A DNA stretch of 9,414 bases from Paracoccaceae bacterium (GCA_007128865.1 SKWP01000449.1:1-9414); one strand, 5' to 3'. Positions 1 through 7,316 are shown, counted from the stretch's first letter. The notes: generated by a model not told the origin, from the letters alone. Numbers and translations: made by a program.

Positions 1-466
1 CCACCCAGACCGGCGACGACGGCACCAGCCCCGACCGCTTGAGCAGGATCTGCGCAGCGCCGACCGTCATCACGCCGGGCAATGTCCAGTCATCGAAGAC
101 CACGGGCCGTTCGATGGCCCCGGTCGCGATCACCAGTTGCCGTGCACCCAGTACCCGGACCCTGCCGTTGCCGCGGACAAACAGCCGCCAGCCCGGCTCG
201 ATCTGGAAAAGCTGGCTGTCGGGCAGATACTGCGCGCCGCAGGCGCGAAACCCGGCGATGGTCCGCAACCCGAGTGCGTGCTCGGAATACATCGCCTTCG
301 GCCGGGCAAAGCGACCGGCCCGTTCGAGGTCGCGCCAGATCTGCCCGCCGGGGGCAGGCTGTTCGTCGATCACGGACACCGACAGCCCGCGTCGCCGCGC
401 CGCGATGGCACAGGCCATGCCCGCGGGGCCGGCGCCGATCACGGCAACGTCGACGGGCTCAGACAT
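1..466 (-). CDS. FAD/NAD(P)-binding oxidoreductase, alpha-type subunit of a heteromeric amine/opine/hydroxyproline dehydrogenase (partial, cut by window start)
   Basis: Only the N-terminal 155 residues are present; the gene continues leftward out of the window. The protein opens with a Rossmann FAD-binding motif GAGPAG (residues 11-16) and an acidic end of the second strand (DE, 34-35). PGGQIW (39-44), IATGAIERP (113-121) and the PGVMTVGAAQ segment (about 130-139) follow. This order is typical of the HcnB/SoxA/opine-oxidase alpha family, which passes electrons from a C-N bond oxidation through FAD to partner subunits. The ATG lies inside the end of the upstream [2Fe-2S] gene (8-bp overlap, 459-466), with AGGG about 8 nt before it, so the two are translationally coupled and probably form one complex. 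Family assignment is firm. The substrate (D-hydroxyproline, opine, sarcosine-like or other) is not determined. A third, DAO-like beta subunit would be expected further left. Confidence 0.85.
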   Translation of the reverse strand, partial: MSEPVDVAVIGAGPAGMACAIAARRRGLSVSVIDEQPAPGGQIWRDLERAGRFARPKAMYSEHALGLRTIAGFRACGAQYLPDSQLFQIEPGWRLFVRGNGRVRVLGARQLVIATGAIERPVVFDDWTLPGVMTVGAAQILLKRSGLVPSSPVWV

Positions 467-770
467 CCGAACCGCCCTTGTCGACCGCGGGGAGCGTGAC
501 CTGGCGTTCGATGGTCATGCCTTCGCGCACGACGGTCTGGCAGGTCAGGGTCGAGGGCACGCCATCGACGACCGCGGCACAGTCCATGCAGACGCCCATC
601 ATGCAGAAGGGTGCGCGCGGTCGTCCCGAAAGCGGGCTTCGACGCGCGAAATGGGGTGCGCGGCGCAGCAGGGCCGAGGCCGCACAATCACCAGCCTGCG
701 CGCTTGCCGGAACGCCGTCCAGATGGATTGTAACGGTATCGTTGCCCAGTTCGGGCATTCGCTTGAACAA
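459..770 (-). CDS. Small (2Fe-2S)-binding subunit of a heteromeric amino-acid/opine dehydrogenase
   Basis: A 103-residue protein, the usual size for the stand-alone Fer2_4-type ferredoxin subunit (gamma) that partners HcnB/opine-oxidase/hydroxyproline-dehydrogenase alpha subunits. The cluster-binding cysteines are visible as C56-x4-C61-x2-C64 in the segment FCMMGVCMDC, with the fourth at C77 (TLTCQ). The short DGVP hairpins are typical of the fold. It probably relays electrons from flavin to an acceptor in the cytoplasm. Start choice: I favour the TTG at 770, because relatives typically begin with Met directly before the F-K/R-R segment and GAAAGG (780-785) lies 9 nt upstream. The TTG at 776 is only 3 nt from that site, and the ATG at 758 has no clear ribosome binding site. 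It is first in the leftward operon, overlaps the FAD subunit gene by 8 bp, and faces away from the divergent LysR gene. Confidence 0.85.
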   Translation of the reverse strand: MFKRMPELGNDTVTIHLDGVPASAQAGDCAASALLRRAPHFARRSPLSGRPRAPFCMMGVCMDCAAVVDGVPSTLTCQTVVREGMTIERQVTLPAVDKGGSDV

Positions 771-779
771 GATCAAGGG

Positions 780-785
780 CCTTTC
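780..785 (-). promoter_or_regulatory. Ribosome binding site deciding a TTG start
   Basis: GAAAGG on the minus strand lies 9 nt before the TTG at 770 and 3 nt before the TTG at 776. The spacing and the family's N-terminal pattern both favour the TTG at 770 for the [2Fe-2S] subunit. Confidence 0.45.
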
Positions 786-878
786 ATCGTTTGCTACCGG
801 CGCCCGCGCGACCGTCCGCCACCGCGCACGGCCCGAAGTGGTCGGTCAGTCCGCGCCGGGGCACCGGATGGCCGTTCC

Positions 879-891
879 CCTGTTGAACAGG
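879..891. promoter_or_regulatory. Perfect 13-bp palindrome, candidate operator for the divergent LysR regulator
   Basis: CCTGTT-G-AACAGG is a perfect inverted repeat with six-base arms around one central base. It is in the 180-bp region between the leftward dehydrogenase operon and the rightward LysR gene, 63 bp before the LysR ATG. It overlaps the candidate -35 of the regulator, the usual place for a LysR-type site that acts on both divergent promoters. Binding by this regulator is inference; the palindrome itself is directly visible. Confidence 0.45.
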
Positions 892-911
892 TATTGGGTG
901 GAATGTAGTCT
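883..911 (+). promoter_or_regulatory. Candidate sigma-70-type promoter of the LysR gene
   Basis: TTGAAC (883-888), a 17-bp spacer and TAGTCT (906-911, three of six matches to TATAAT) are placed to give a leader of about 35 nt before the ATG at 954. The -35 lies within the 13-bp palindrome, which would allow autoregulation. The -10 is weak, so this is tentative. Confidence 0.3.
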
Positions 912-953
912 GTCCAAGACCGTTTTCTGGCTCACCTATTCCCCAGGGTAATC

Positions 954-1868
954 ATGCCCCAACGCCTGAGTCTCCGTCAGATCGAGGGCTTTCTCGCGAT
1001 CATGGAGGCGGGAACGGTGAATGGTGCTGCGGGATTGCTGAACATCTCGCAGCCGGCGGTCAGCAAGCTTGTCGCCCATCTGGAGGCGGACTCCGGCATG
1101 GCGCTGTTCGAGCGGCGGCGGGGGCGTCTGGTGCCGACGCGCCGCGGGTTGCAGCTGCACGCCGAGGCGCTGCGCATCTTCGGCGGACTGCACCAGCTTG
1201 AACGCGCCATGGAACAGTTGAAGCGCGAAGACGGAAGGCAGCTGCATGTCGGGGTGATCGCGGCGCTGTCCGGGGTTGTTGTCCATGCCGTGATTGCCGA
1301 TTTCATGGCGACACAGCCCGATGTGTATTTCTCGATCCAGACCGGCAGTTCCGATGTCGTCTGCGGCCGGATCATCGACCGCAGTTCCGATGTCGGGCTG
1401 GTCAGCACGCCGACCATGGACCGGCGGCTGGTCAATGAACTGATCCTGCGTCATCCGCTGGTCTGCGTGATGCCGAACGGCCATCCGCTGGCCGAGCGTC
1501 GCGTGATAGAGCCGCCGGATCTGGACGGAGTGCCCTTCCTTGCCTTTCAGTCGAACAGCCAGACTCACACCCGGATCGCCAGCCTGTTCGATCAGTATGG
1601 AGTGCGCGAGCAGGTCGTGCTGGATGCAAGCACCTCGACCACCATCTGCGAGTTCGTGGCGGGCGGACATGGTGTGTCGCTGATGCATCCGCTGCTGGCG
1701 GCGCAGGCCCGCAACCGGGTCGTCGTGCGGCGGTTCGAGCCCGAGATCAATATCGAGTTCTTCCTGTGCCACGCGGCCAGAGGCAGCGAGAACGAGCTGG
1801 TGACACATTTCTCGCAAAGTGCAAGCCGCGCCGCCGAAGCCATCGCTGCGGACATGCTTGCGGAATGA
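954..1868 (+). CDS. LysR-type transcriptional regulator
   Basis: A full-length LysR-type regulator of 304 residues, the normal size. The winged helix-turn-helix spans about residues 6-65: LRQIEGFLAIMEAGT, then the recognition-helix segment NISQPAVSKLVAHLE and the wing LFERRRGRLVPTRRG. A linker helix follows (about 68-90). The C-terminal periplasmic-binding-protein-like effector domain runs from about 92 to 300. The N-terminal pattern and divergent placement next to oxidoreductase genes recall OccR/NocR-like regulators of opine and amino-acid catabolism, but that subgroup is a guess. The ATG has AGGG about 6 nt upstream. It most likely controls the leftward [2Fe-2S]/FAD operon and its own gene, with a catabolic substrate as coinducer. 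Its 3' end converges on the ABC operon. Confidence 0.93.
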   Translation: MPQRLSLRQIEGFLAIMEAGTVNGAAGLLNISQPAVSKLVAHLEADSGMALFERRRGRLVPTRRGLQLHAEALRIFGGLHQLERAMEQLKREDGRQLHVGVIAALSGVVVHAVIADFMATQPDVYFSIQTGSSDVVCGRIIDRSSDVGLVSTPTMDRRLVNELILRHPLVCVMPNGHPLAERRVIEPPDLDGVPFLAFQSNSQTHTRIASLFDQYGVREQVVLDASTSTTICEFVAGGHGVSLMHPLLAAQARNRVVVRRFEPEINIEFFLCHAARGSENELVTHFSQSASRAAEAIAADMLAE

Positions 1869-1875
1869 TCGCGGC

Positions 1876-1894
1876 CCGGCCGGCTACCGGCCGG
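1876..1894. terminator. GC-rich hairpin between convergent genes, possible bidirectional terminator
   Basis: CCGGCCGG (1876-1883), a three-base loop CTA and CCGGCCGG (1887-1894) form a perfect 8-bp stem in the 46-bp gap between the LysR stop (1868) and the ABC ATPase stop (1915-1917). There is no clear T-tract on either side, so it may be a protective or Rho-assisted 3' structure rather than a classical intrinsic terminator. Confidence 0.45.
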
Positions 1895-1914
1895 CACCGA
1901 CCCGGGCGTTCTTG

Positions 1915-3585
1915 TCAATCGACCGTTTCGCTGAAGAACGCCACGCCGGGGATCGCCGCGATCAGGTCGCGGGTATAGGGATGCGCCGGGTTGCCGAAGA
2001 CCTCGCCTGTCGGCCCCTGTTCCACCACCGCGCCCATCTGCATCACCGCGATCCGGTCGCAGACCTGTGCCGCAACCCGCAGATCATGGGTGATGAAGAT
2101 CATCGACAGCTGCATCCGCCGGCGCACATCGGCCAGCAGATCGAGAACCTGCCGCTGGACGGACACATCCAGTGACGAGACCGGTTCGTCGGCAATGAGG
2201 ATCTCGGGGTCGACGACGAGGGCCCGCGCGATGCCGATGCGCTGGCGCTGCCCGCCCGAGAATTCGTGCGGGTAACGCTGCATTGCCTGCGGCTCCAGCC
2301 CGACGAGGCGCAGCAACTCGATCGCCCTTTCGCGGGCCGGGCCACGGGCATGGCCCTGCACCCGCAACGGATCGGTCAGGATCCTGCCGATCTTCTGACG
2401 CGGATTGAGCGAGGCATAGGGATCCTGGAACACCATCTGGACCTTGCGCCGGAACGGCATCAGCCGGCGCCCTCGCAGACGGGTCACGTCCTGGCCCTCC
2501 AGCAGGATGCTGCCCTCGTCCACGTCGCTGATCCGTACCGCGCACCGCGCCAGCGTGGACTTTCCCGATCCGGATTCCCCGACGATGCCCAGCGTCTCGC
2601 CCCGGCGCAGCGACAGCGACACGTCATTGACCGCCACCACGGCGGTGCCCTTGCGGAACAGCCCTGCATCGCGGACGAACCGGCGTGTGATCGAGCGCAT
2701 GTCAAATAGCTTTTCGGCGGTGTCCGACGGGGCCGCCGCGCCGGTGGTGAAGCGCGGCACCGCGTCGATCAGCGCGCGGGTATAGGGGTGGCGCGGCCGG
2801 CCCAGCACCTCGGCCGTGGGGCCGGTCTCGACGACCTTGCCGTGACGCATCACGACGACACGATCCGCCATCTCGGCCACCACTCCGAAATCATGGGTGA
2901 CAAGGATCACGCTGGTCTTGCGGTCGTCGCGCAACTGCCGGATCAGGCGCAGCACCTCGGCCTGGGTGGTGACATCAAGTGCGGTTGTCGGCTCGTCGGC
3001 GATCAGGATTGCCGGGTCATGCACCATCGCCATGGCGATCATCACCCGCTGGCGCTGCCCGCCCGACAGCCGGTGCGGATGCGCCCGGCGCAGGGTTTCC
3101 GGCTCGGGCAGGCGCACCGCGGCAAGGGCGGCGACCACCCGCGCCCGGACCTCGGCCGCCGGCAGCCTGCGGTGGGCCAGGATCATCTCGGCAATCTGGT
3201 CGCCCACCGTCAGGACCGGATTGAGCGCAGTCATCGGCTCCTGAAAGATCATGCCGATCCGGGCGCCGCGGAACGCCTGCATCTCGCGGTCGCTCAGCGG
3301 CAGCAGGTCGCGGCCCTCGAACAGGATCTTGCCGGCGACCGGTTCGAGCCTTTTCGGCAGAAGGCCCATGATCGCCTGCGCGGTGATCGACTTGCCCGAG
3401 CCGGACTCGCCCACGATGCAGAGGATTTCGCCCGCGGCCAGATCAAAGTCGATCCCTTCCACGGCATGCTCGCGGTCTCCGCCCCCCGGCAGCCTGACGG
3501 TCAGGCCCCGCACCGACAGGACCGGCGCAGCCGAAACCGCGGCCGAAGGCGGCACGTCCGGCCGGGTCGACGCCGGCACGGTCAC
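1915..3585 (-). CDS. Fused two-domain ABC transporter ATP-binding protein (DppD-DppF type, peptide/opine family)
   Basis: A 556-residue protein carrying both ATPase domains of a peptide-type ABC importer in one chain, as in GsiA/YejF-like proteins. Domain 1: Walker A GESGSGKS (59-66), Q-loop Q115, signature LSGGQ (173-177), Walker B ILIADE (193-198), switch His 231. Domain 2: Walker A GESGSGKS (336-343), Q-loop Q387, signature FSGGQ (442-446), Walker B ILIADE (462-467), His 500. Each half ends with an HPYTR segment (266 and 535) of the oligopeptide/dipeptide C-terminal extension. All catalytic residues are intact in both halves. Start: GTG at 3585, sharing GTGA with the stop of the upstream permease, behind a strong GGAGGAGG-like site. 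The reading frame stays open upstream to 4299, but that stretch is the antisense-free second frame of the permease and not part of this protein. It is last in the ABC operon and powers uptake from the cytoplasmic face. Confidence 0.95.
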   Translation of the reverse strand: MTVPASTRPDVPPSAAVSAAPVLSVRGLTVRLPGGGDREHAVEGIDFDLAAGEILCIVGESGSGKSITAQAIMGLLPKRLEPVAGKILFEGRDLLPLSDREMQAFRGARIGMIFQEPMTALNPVLTVGDQIAEMILAHRRLPAAEVRARVVAALAAVRLPEPETLRRAHPHRLSGGQRQRVMIAMAMVHDPAILIADEPTTALDVTTQAEVLRLIRQLRDDRKTSVILVTHDFGVVAEMADRVVVMRHGKVVETGPTAEVLGRPRHPYTRALIDAVPRFTTGAAAPSDTAEKLFDMRSITRRFVRDAGLFRKGTAVVAVNDVSLSLRRGETLGIVGESGSGKSTLARCAVRISDVDEGSILLEGQDVTRLRGRRLMPFRRKVQMVFQDPYASLNPRQKIGRILTDPLRVQGHARGPARERAIELLRLVGLEPQAMQRYPHEFSGGQRQRIGIARALVVDPEILIADEPVSSLDVSVQRQVLDLLADVRRRMQLSMIFITHDLRVAAQVCDRIAVMQMGAVVEQGPTGEVFGNPAHPYTRDLIAAIPGVAFFSETVD

Positions 3586-4418
3586 CGCCCCTCCTCCATC
3601 CGGGGGTTCAGGGCAGCCGCAAGGCCGTCGCCCACGAAATTGATCGCCAGCACGGTCGAGATGATGGCAAGCCCCGGAAACAGGCTGATCCACCAGGCAA
3701 AGCGCAGGTATTCCCGCGAGGTGCCGATCATGTAGCCCCAGGTCATGATGTTCGGATCGCCCAGACCCAGAAAGCTCAGCGCCGATTCGGTCAGGATCGC
3801 CGAGGCGATCATGAGCGAGGCGATCACGATAACCGGCGGCATGGCATTGGGCAGGATCTGCACCACAAGGATGGTCAGCGGGCGCTGGCCGATGACGCGG
3901 GCAGCCTCGACGTACTCGCGGTTGCGCAGGCTCATCACCTCGGCGCGCATGACCCGGGCGACATTGGGCCAGGTGATCACGCCGATGCCGATGATGACGG
4001 AATAGACGCTGGCCCCCATGAAGGCGACCAGAACGAGGATCAGCACAAGACTGGGCAGGATCTGGAAGAATTCGGTGATCCGCATCAGCAGGTCGTCGAC
4101 CCAGCCACCGGCATAACCGGCCACCGCGCCCAGCGTGGCCCCGATCAGCACCGCCGCCAGCATCGAACCCACGCCGATCAGCAGCGAGAAGCGCGTGCCG
4201 TAGAGAACCGCAAGCGCCACGTCGCGGCCCAGCATGTCGGTGCCCATCAGGAACCCGTCCTGGCCCGGGGGGATGAAGGGACGGCCAGCAACCTCCCACG
4301 GGTTGGCGCCCAGAAACATCGGCGCCACGATCGACCCCGCGATCACCGCCGCCAGAAAGATCAGGCCGACCACCGCGCCGGGGTTGGCCATGAAGCGGGC
4401 GATATAGTCCCTCTGCAT
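3582..4418 (-). CDS. ABC transporter permease, OppC/DppC type
   Basis: A 278-residue inner-membrane permease with about six hydrophobic segments. An N-terminal helix (about 13-35) precedes the family motif GTDMLGRD (59-66). Helices follow near 77-102, 120-146, 193-212 and 243-265. The ATPase-contacting EAA loop is clear: EYVEAARVIGQ (168-178) and the following hydrophobic stretch to ILPN (188-191). It pairs with the OppB/DppB-type permease to form the channel of a peptide/opine/nickel-family (PepT) importer. The ATG at 4418 shares one base with the stop of the upstream permease (TGATG), with GGAG about 8 nt upstream. It overlaps the ATPase start by 4 bp, so coupled translation is expected. 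The substrate cannot be told from the permease. Confidence 0.95.
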   Translation of the reverse strand: MQRDYIARFMANPGAVVGLIFLAAVIAGSIVAPMFLGANPWEVAGRPFIPPGQDGFLMGTDMLGRDVALAVLYGTRFSLLIGVGSMLAAVLIGATLGAVAGYAGGWVDDLLMRITEFFQILPSLVLILVLVAFMGASVYSVIIGIGVITWPNVARVMRAEVMSLRNREYVEAARVIGQRPLTILVVQILPNAMPPVIVIASLMIASAILTESALSFLGLGDPNIMTWGYMIGTSREYLRFAWWISLFPGLAIISTVLAINFVGDGLAAALNPRMEEGR

Positions 4419-5398
4419 CAGGTCAGCTCCACCCGCGGTTCGATGAAGGTGTAGATGATGTCGGTGATCAGGTTGACGATGATGACCAGCACGCTGGTGA
4501 CGATGAGGATGCCCAGCAGCAGCAGATAATCGCGCGTCACGATGGATTCATAGGTCAGCCGGCCCAGCCCGGGAATGGCAAAGACCGTCTCCACCAGCAC
4601 CGTGCCGCCGATCAGGTTGCCCGCCTGCAGCCCGGCATAGGTTGTCAGCGGCAAGAGCGCGTTGCGCAGGATGTGGCGCCGGATGACCTGGAGCCGCGAA
4701 AGGCCCTTGGCGCGGGCGGTCTTGACGAAATCCATGCTTGCCACCTCCAGCATCGCACCGCGGGTGATGCGGGCGAAGATGGCGACATAATGGGTGCCCA
4801 GCGCGATCACCGGCAGCACCAGATGCCGCGCCAGGTCAATCGCACCCGAAAGCGCGGTCTGCTGCATCCCCAGCGTGCGGATGCCGAAGGGCGGCAGCCA
4901 CTGCACATAGATCGAGAACAGCAGCACCAGCATCAAGCCGAGCCAGAAGTTCGGCGTGGCGTAGAACAGCAGCGCGAAGCCGGAAACAAGCGTATCCGGC
5001 CAGCGATTCACGTAGGTTGCCGCAATGGCGCCGAACAGCATCCCCAGACCCACGCCGAACACCATCACGATCGCCGCGATCAGCGCCGTGATCGGCATCC
5101 GGTCGATGATGATCTTCAGGACCGGCGACTGCTGCTGGTAGGAAAAGCCCAGATCGAGGACGAGCACGTTGCGGATGTAGATCAGGAACTGCTCCCACAG
5201 CGACCGGTCGAGGCCGAAATGGCTGCGCATCATCTCGACGAATTCGAGGTCGGCGCCGCCGGCCTCGCCGACGATGACGTCAACCATGTCGCCCGGAGGG
5301 ATGCGGATCAGGAAGAACCCCAGCACCACCACCGCCACGACCACCAGCACCGCCCGCCCGAGGCGACGCCGGACATAGGTTAAACGGGAAACCGCCAT
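4418..5398 (-). CDS. ABC transporter permease, OppB/DppB type
   Basis: A 326-residue inner-membrane permease. An N-terminal transmembrane helix (about 14-34) is followed by the typical extracytoplasmic segment containing FGLDRSLWEQFLIYI (61-75). Further helices lie near 103-128, 137-165, 190-212, 255-275 and 290-317. The EAA loop is DFVKTARAKGLSRLQVIRRH (223-242) and the segment AIPGLGRLTYESI (274-286) is family-typical. I chose the ATG at 5398 because GAGG sits 7 nt upstream. The in-frame ATG at 5443 would add 15 non-conserved residues and lacks a ribosome binding site. It is the first permease after a 210-bp gap from the binding-protein gene and is coupled by TGATG to the second permease. 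Confidence 0.95.
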   Translation of the reverse strand: MAVSRLTYVRRRLGRAVLVVVAVVVLGFFLIRIPPGDMVDVIVGEAGGADLEFVEMMRSHFGLDRSLWEQFLIYIRNVLVLDLGFSYQQQSPVLKIIIDRMPITALIAAIVMVFGVGLGMLFGAIAATYVNRWPDTLVSGFALLFYATPNFWLGLMLVLLFSIYVQWLPPFGIRTLGMQQTALSGAIDLARHLVLPVIALGTHYVAIFARITRGAMLEVASMDFVKTARAKGLSRLQVIRRHILRNALLPLTTYAGLQAGNLIGGTVLVETVFAIPGLGRLTYESIVTRDYLLLLGILIVTSVLVIIVNLITDIIYTFIEPRVELT

Positions 5399-5564
5399 CT
5401 CTGATCCTCGCGGGCTGCATGGCGCACGTCCCAAGCCGTGCATGTTCTGGGACCGGCGCGGCGGCGGGGTCCTTCAGCGACCGGGGCGGGGTGCCGCAGG
5501 CCTTCCGCGCCGGCCAGCGGTCTGTGGGTTCCGGGAAAGGCCGCCGGTTTCATTTCGAATGCAC

Positions 5565-5591
5565 GCCTGCGGCGCCAGCCGCGCCGCAGGC
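5565..5591 (-). repeat. Strong intercistronic hairpin between the binding-protein and permease genes
   Basis: GCCTGCGGCGC (5565-5575), a five-base loop and GCGCCGCAGGC (5581-5591) form a perfect 11-bp stem starting 17 nt after the binding-protein stop in the direction of transcription. No T-tract follows. In binding-protein ABC operons such structures often shield the upstream message from 3' decay or give partial termination, so that binding protein is made in excess; that role here is inference. The rest of the 210-bp gap (5399-5608) holds nothing else I can support apart from the permease ribosome binding site. Confidence 0.6.
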
Positions 5592-5608
5592 CCTTCCGCG
5601 GCACCGCG

Positions 5609-7207
5609 TCAGGAGACGAAGTGCACGCCGTCCCATTCCGCATAGCCTTCCTGCGGGCTGTTGCCGAAGCCCTGCAGATCGTTGCGCACGAGCATGCGCT
5701 GGTCGATTTCGGCCAGCCAGATGCGCGGCACGTCCTCGGACAGGATGCGCTGGATTTCGGAATAATGGCGTTGCGCTTCCTCTGCCGTGGTCGCCGCGGT
5801 CGCCGCGGCCCACAATTCGTCCAGCCGCGGATTGTCATAGCCGCCGGTATTGGCCTGGAAGTTGTTGACGATGTTGCTGGACAGATAGAACCGCGACACC
5901 CCGATGTCGGGATCGAGGAATTGCCCCGGGATCATCATCAGCAGATCGAAATCCCACTGGGCATCGCGCGTCGGCATCGAGTCGACCGCGACCAGCGTAG
6001 CATTCAGCCCGACCGCGCCCAGGTGAAGCCGGACCAGTTCCTGCGTGCGCATCGCATTGGCCGAATTCTGGCCGACGATCAGCCGGAAGCTTGCGCGCAC
6101 GCCGCTCGAGTCGGGGGGCAGCCCCATTTCGTCCATCAGCGCGATCGCCTTTTGCGGATCGTAGTCATAGGTCGTCAGCGCGGATTTGTCGAAATAGGCC
6201 GTGGCGCTCGATATCGGCCCCTCCATCACCTCGGCGGTGCCGAAAAAGACGTTGTCCACGATCTGCTGTCGGTTGATCGCATGCATCAGCGCCTTGCGGA
6301 AGCGCACGTCGTCGAAGGGCGGGTTGCGCAGGTTAATGTTCATCACGATGGTCGCGCCAATGGCATTGTAGGCGCCTTCGATGATCCGGAACTGGCCACT
6401 GTCGACAAAGCGCCTCTGGTCCTGCAGGTTGACTGCACCCGCGATGATCACGTTGGTCTGACCGGTCTCGACCGAGATCGAACGCTGCGAGCCGTCGGGG
6501 ACCATCGGGAAATAGATCTGATCCACATAGGGCAGATCATCGATGGCGTAATCGTCATTGCGCACCAGATGGATGTATTCGCCCCGCCGCCATTCGCTGA
6601 ACCGGAACGGTCCGGTTCCGATCGGCGCAACATTGGCCGGGTTCGACATGTAGTCCGTGCCCTCGTAGATGTGGCGCGGAATGATCGCCATGTTGACCCC
6701 GGAGGTGGCCAGAAAGAACGGCAGATACGGCCCGTTCAGGCGCAGCGTCACGGTGTGGTCGTCCACCCGAACTGTCTCGGCGACCCGGTCGAGCGCGATG
6801 CGGGTGCGGCTGTGGAACTGCGGCACCACCTCGAACGAAAAGAGCACGTCATCGGCCGTGAACGGCGCGCCATCGTGCCAGCGCACGTTCCTGCGCAGGT
6901 GGAAGGTGTATTCGATCCCGTCGTCCGACACCTCGATCCGCTCGGCAAGAACCGGCACCACCTCGTAGTTCTCGTCGAGGTTGAACAGGCCCTGAAACAC
7001 CTTGCCGCCGGCGGTCTGGATCACATTCGATGTGCCAAGGCCGGGATTGATGTGCGGCGGTTCGATGTTGAAAACGGCGGTGAGCGTGCCGCCGTGGGTC
7101 TGCGCAAGTGCACGCCCGCCAAGCGGGAGCGCCGTGGTTGCAACGCCCGCAGCACTCAATGCCGTGAACTGGCGTCTTGTCAGTTGCATTCCCCGCGTGA
7201 GTTTCAT
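5609..7207 (-). CDS. ABC transporter solute-binding protein, family 5 (peptide/opine type), Tat-type signal peptide
   Basis: A 532-residue periplasmic binding protein of the SBP_bac_5 family, normal length. The N-terminus reads LTRRQFTALSAAG (residues 9-21), a twin-arginine-like export signal with RR at 11-12, a hydrophobic stretch and a probable cleavage after ALA (33-35). The family signature is seen around 87-122 (LAERIEVSDDG, YTFHLRRNVRWHDG, FTADDV). PIGTGPFRFSEW follows at 195-206. I chose the ATG at 7207, preceded by a purine-rich GGGGGGAG about 8 nt upstream. The in-frame extension to 7285 has no signal-like features, and the ATG at 7189 is an alternative that still keeps the RR motif. 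It is first in the ABC operon and fixes the substrate range of the importer. Relatives bind peptides, opines, glycosides or other small solutes, so the ligand is unknown. Confidence 0.95.
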   Translation of the reverse strand: MKLTRGMQLTRRQFTALSAAGVATTALPLGGRALAQTHGGTLTAVFNIEPPHINPGLGTSNVIQTAGGKVFQGLFNLDENYEVVPVLAERIEVSDDGIEYTFHLRRNVRWHDGAPFTADDVLFSFEVVPQFHSRTRIALDRVAETVRVDDHTVTLRLNGPYLPFFLATSGVNMAIIPRHIYEGTDYMSNPANVAPIGTGPFRFSEWRRGEYIHLVRNDDYAIDDLPYVDQIYFPMVPDGSQRSISVETGQTNVIIAGAVNLQDQRRFVDSGQFRIIEGAYNAIGATIVMNINLRNPPFDDVRFRKALMHAINRQQIVDNVFFGTAEVMEGPISSATAYFDKSALTTYDYDPQKAIALMDEMGLPPDSSGVRASFRLIVGQNSANAMRTQELVRLHLGAVGLNATLVAVDSMPTRDAQWDFDLLMMIPGQFLDPDIGVSRFYLSSNIVNNFQANTGGYDNPRLDELWAAATAATTAEEAQRHYSEIQRILSEDVPRIWLAEIDQRMLVRNDLQGFGNSPQEGYAEWDGVHFVS

Positions 7208-7238
7208 CCGTCTTCTCCCCCCTCTGGTGTGATCGAAT

Positions 7239-7253
7239 CGGCCCGAAAGGCCG
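7239..7253 (-). promoter_or_regulatory. Possible 5' leader hairpin of the ABC operon
   Basis: CGGCC, a CGAAA loop and GGCCG form a 5-bp stem about 32-46 nt before the binding-protein ATG, next to a further GC-rich GGCCGGCC run. It may stabilise the leader. Such short GC stems occur by chance in GC-rich DNA, so confidence is low. Confidence 0.25.
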
Positions 7254-7286
7254 GCCGGCGCGTTGTTCTCGACCGAAAGCCGCAAC

Positions 7287-7316
7287 AGGGTAGGTTGCCC
7301 GGAATATAGCTGTCAA
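7287..7316 (-). promoter_or_regulatory. Candidate promoter of the ABC operon
   Basis: On the minus strand there is a perfect TTGACA (7316-7311), an 18-nt spacer and TACCCT (7292-7287, three of six matches). This gives a leader of roughly 70-75 nt before the ATG at 7207. The proximal arm of the 11-bp inverted repeat (7295-7305) lies in the spacer, a placement suited to repression. The -35 is convincing and the -10 is weak. Confidence 0.35.

Noticed and set aside
39..908. Long plus-strand open frames opposite the FAD and [2Fe-2S] genes
   Set aside because: The minus-strand products carry Rossmann and cysteine-cluster motifs; the plus-strand translations are Arg/Pro/Ser-rich and lack any motif.
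936..1817. A 293-codon minus-strand open frame over the LysR gene
   Set aside because: It is antisense to a full-length LysR regulator with a clear helix-turn-helix, and its own product resembles no family I know.
1915..4299. A continuous 794-codon minus-strand frame that could suggest a permease-ATPase fusion
   Set aside because: The part upstream of 3585 reads as low-complexity Arg/Gly/His-rich sequence out of frame with a perfectly conserved permease. A GTG with a strong ribosome binding site at 3585 begins the real ATPase.
5438..7309. A 623-codon plus-strand open frame
   Set aside because: It lies antisense to the solute-binding protein gene, has His/Arg/Asp-rich non-family sequence, and is expected in GC-rich DNA opposite a real gene.
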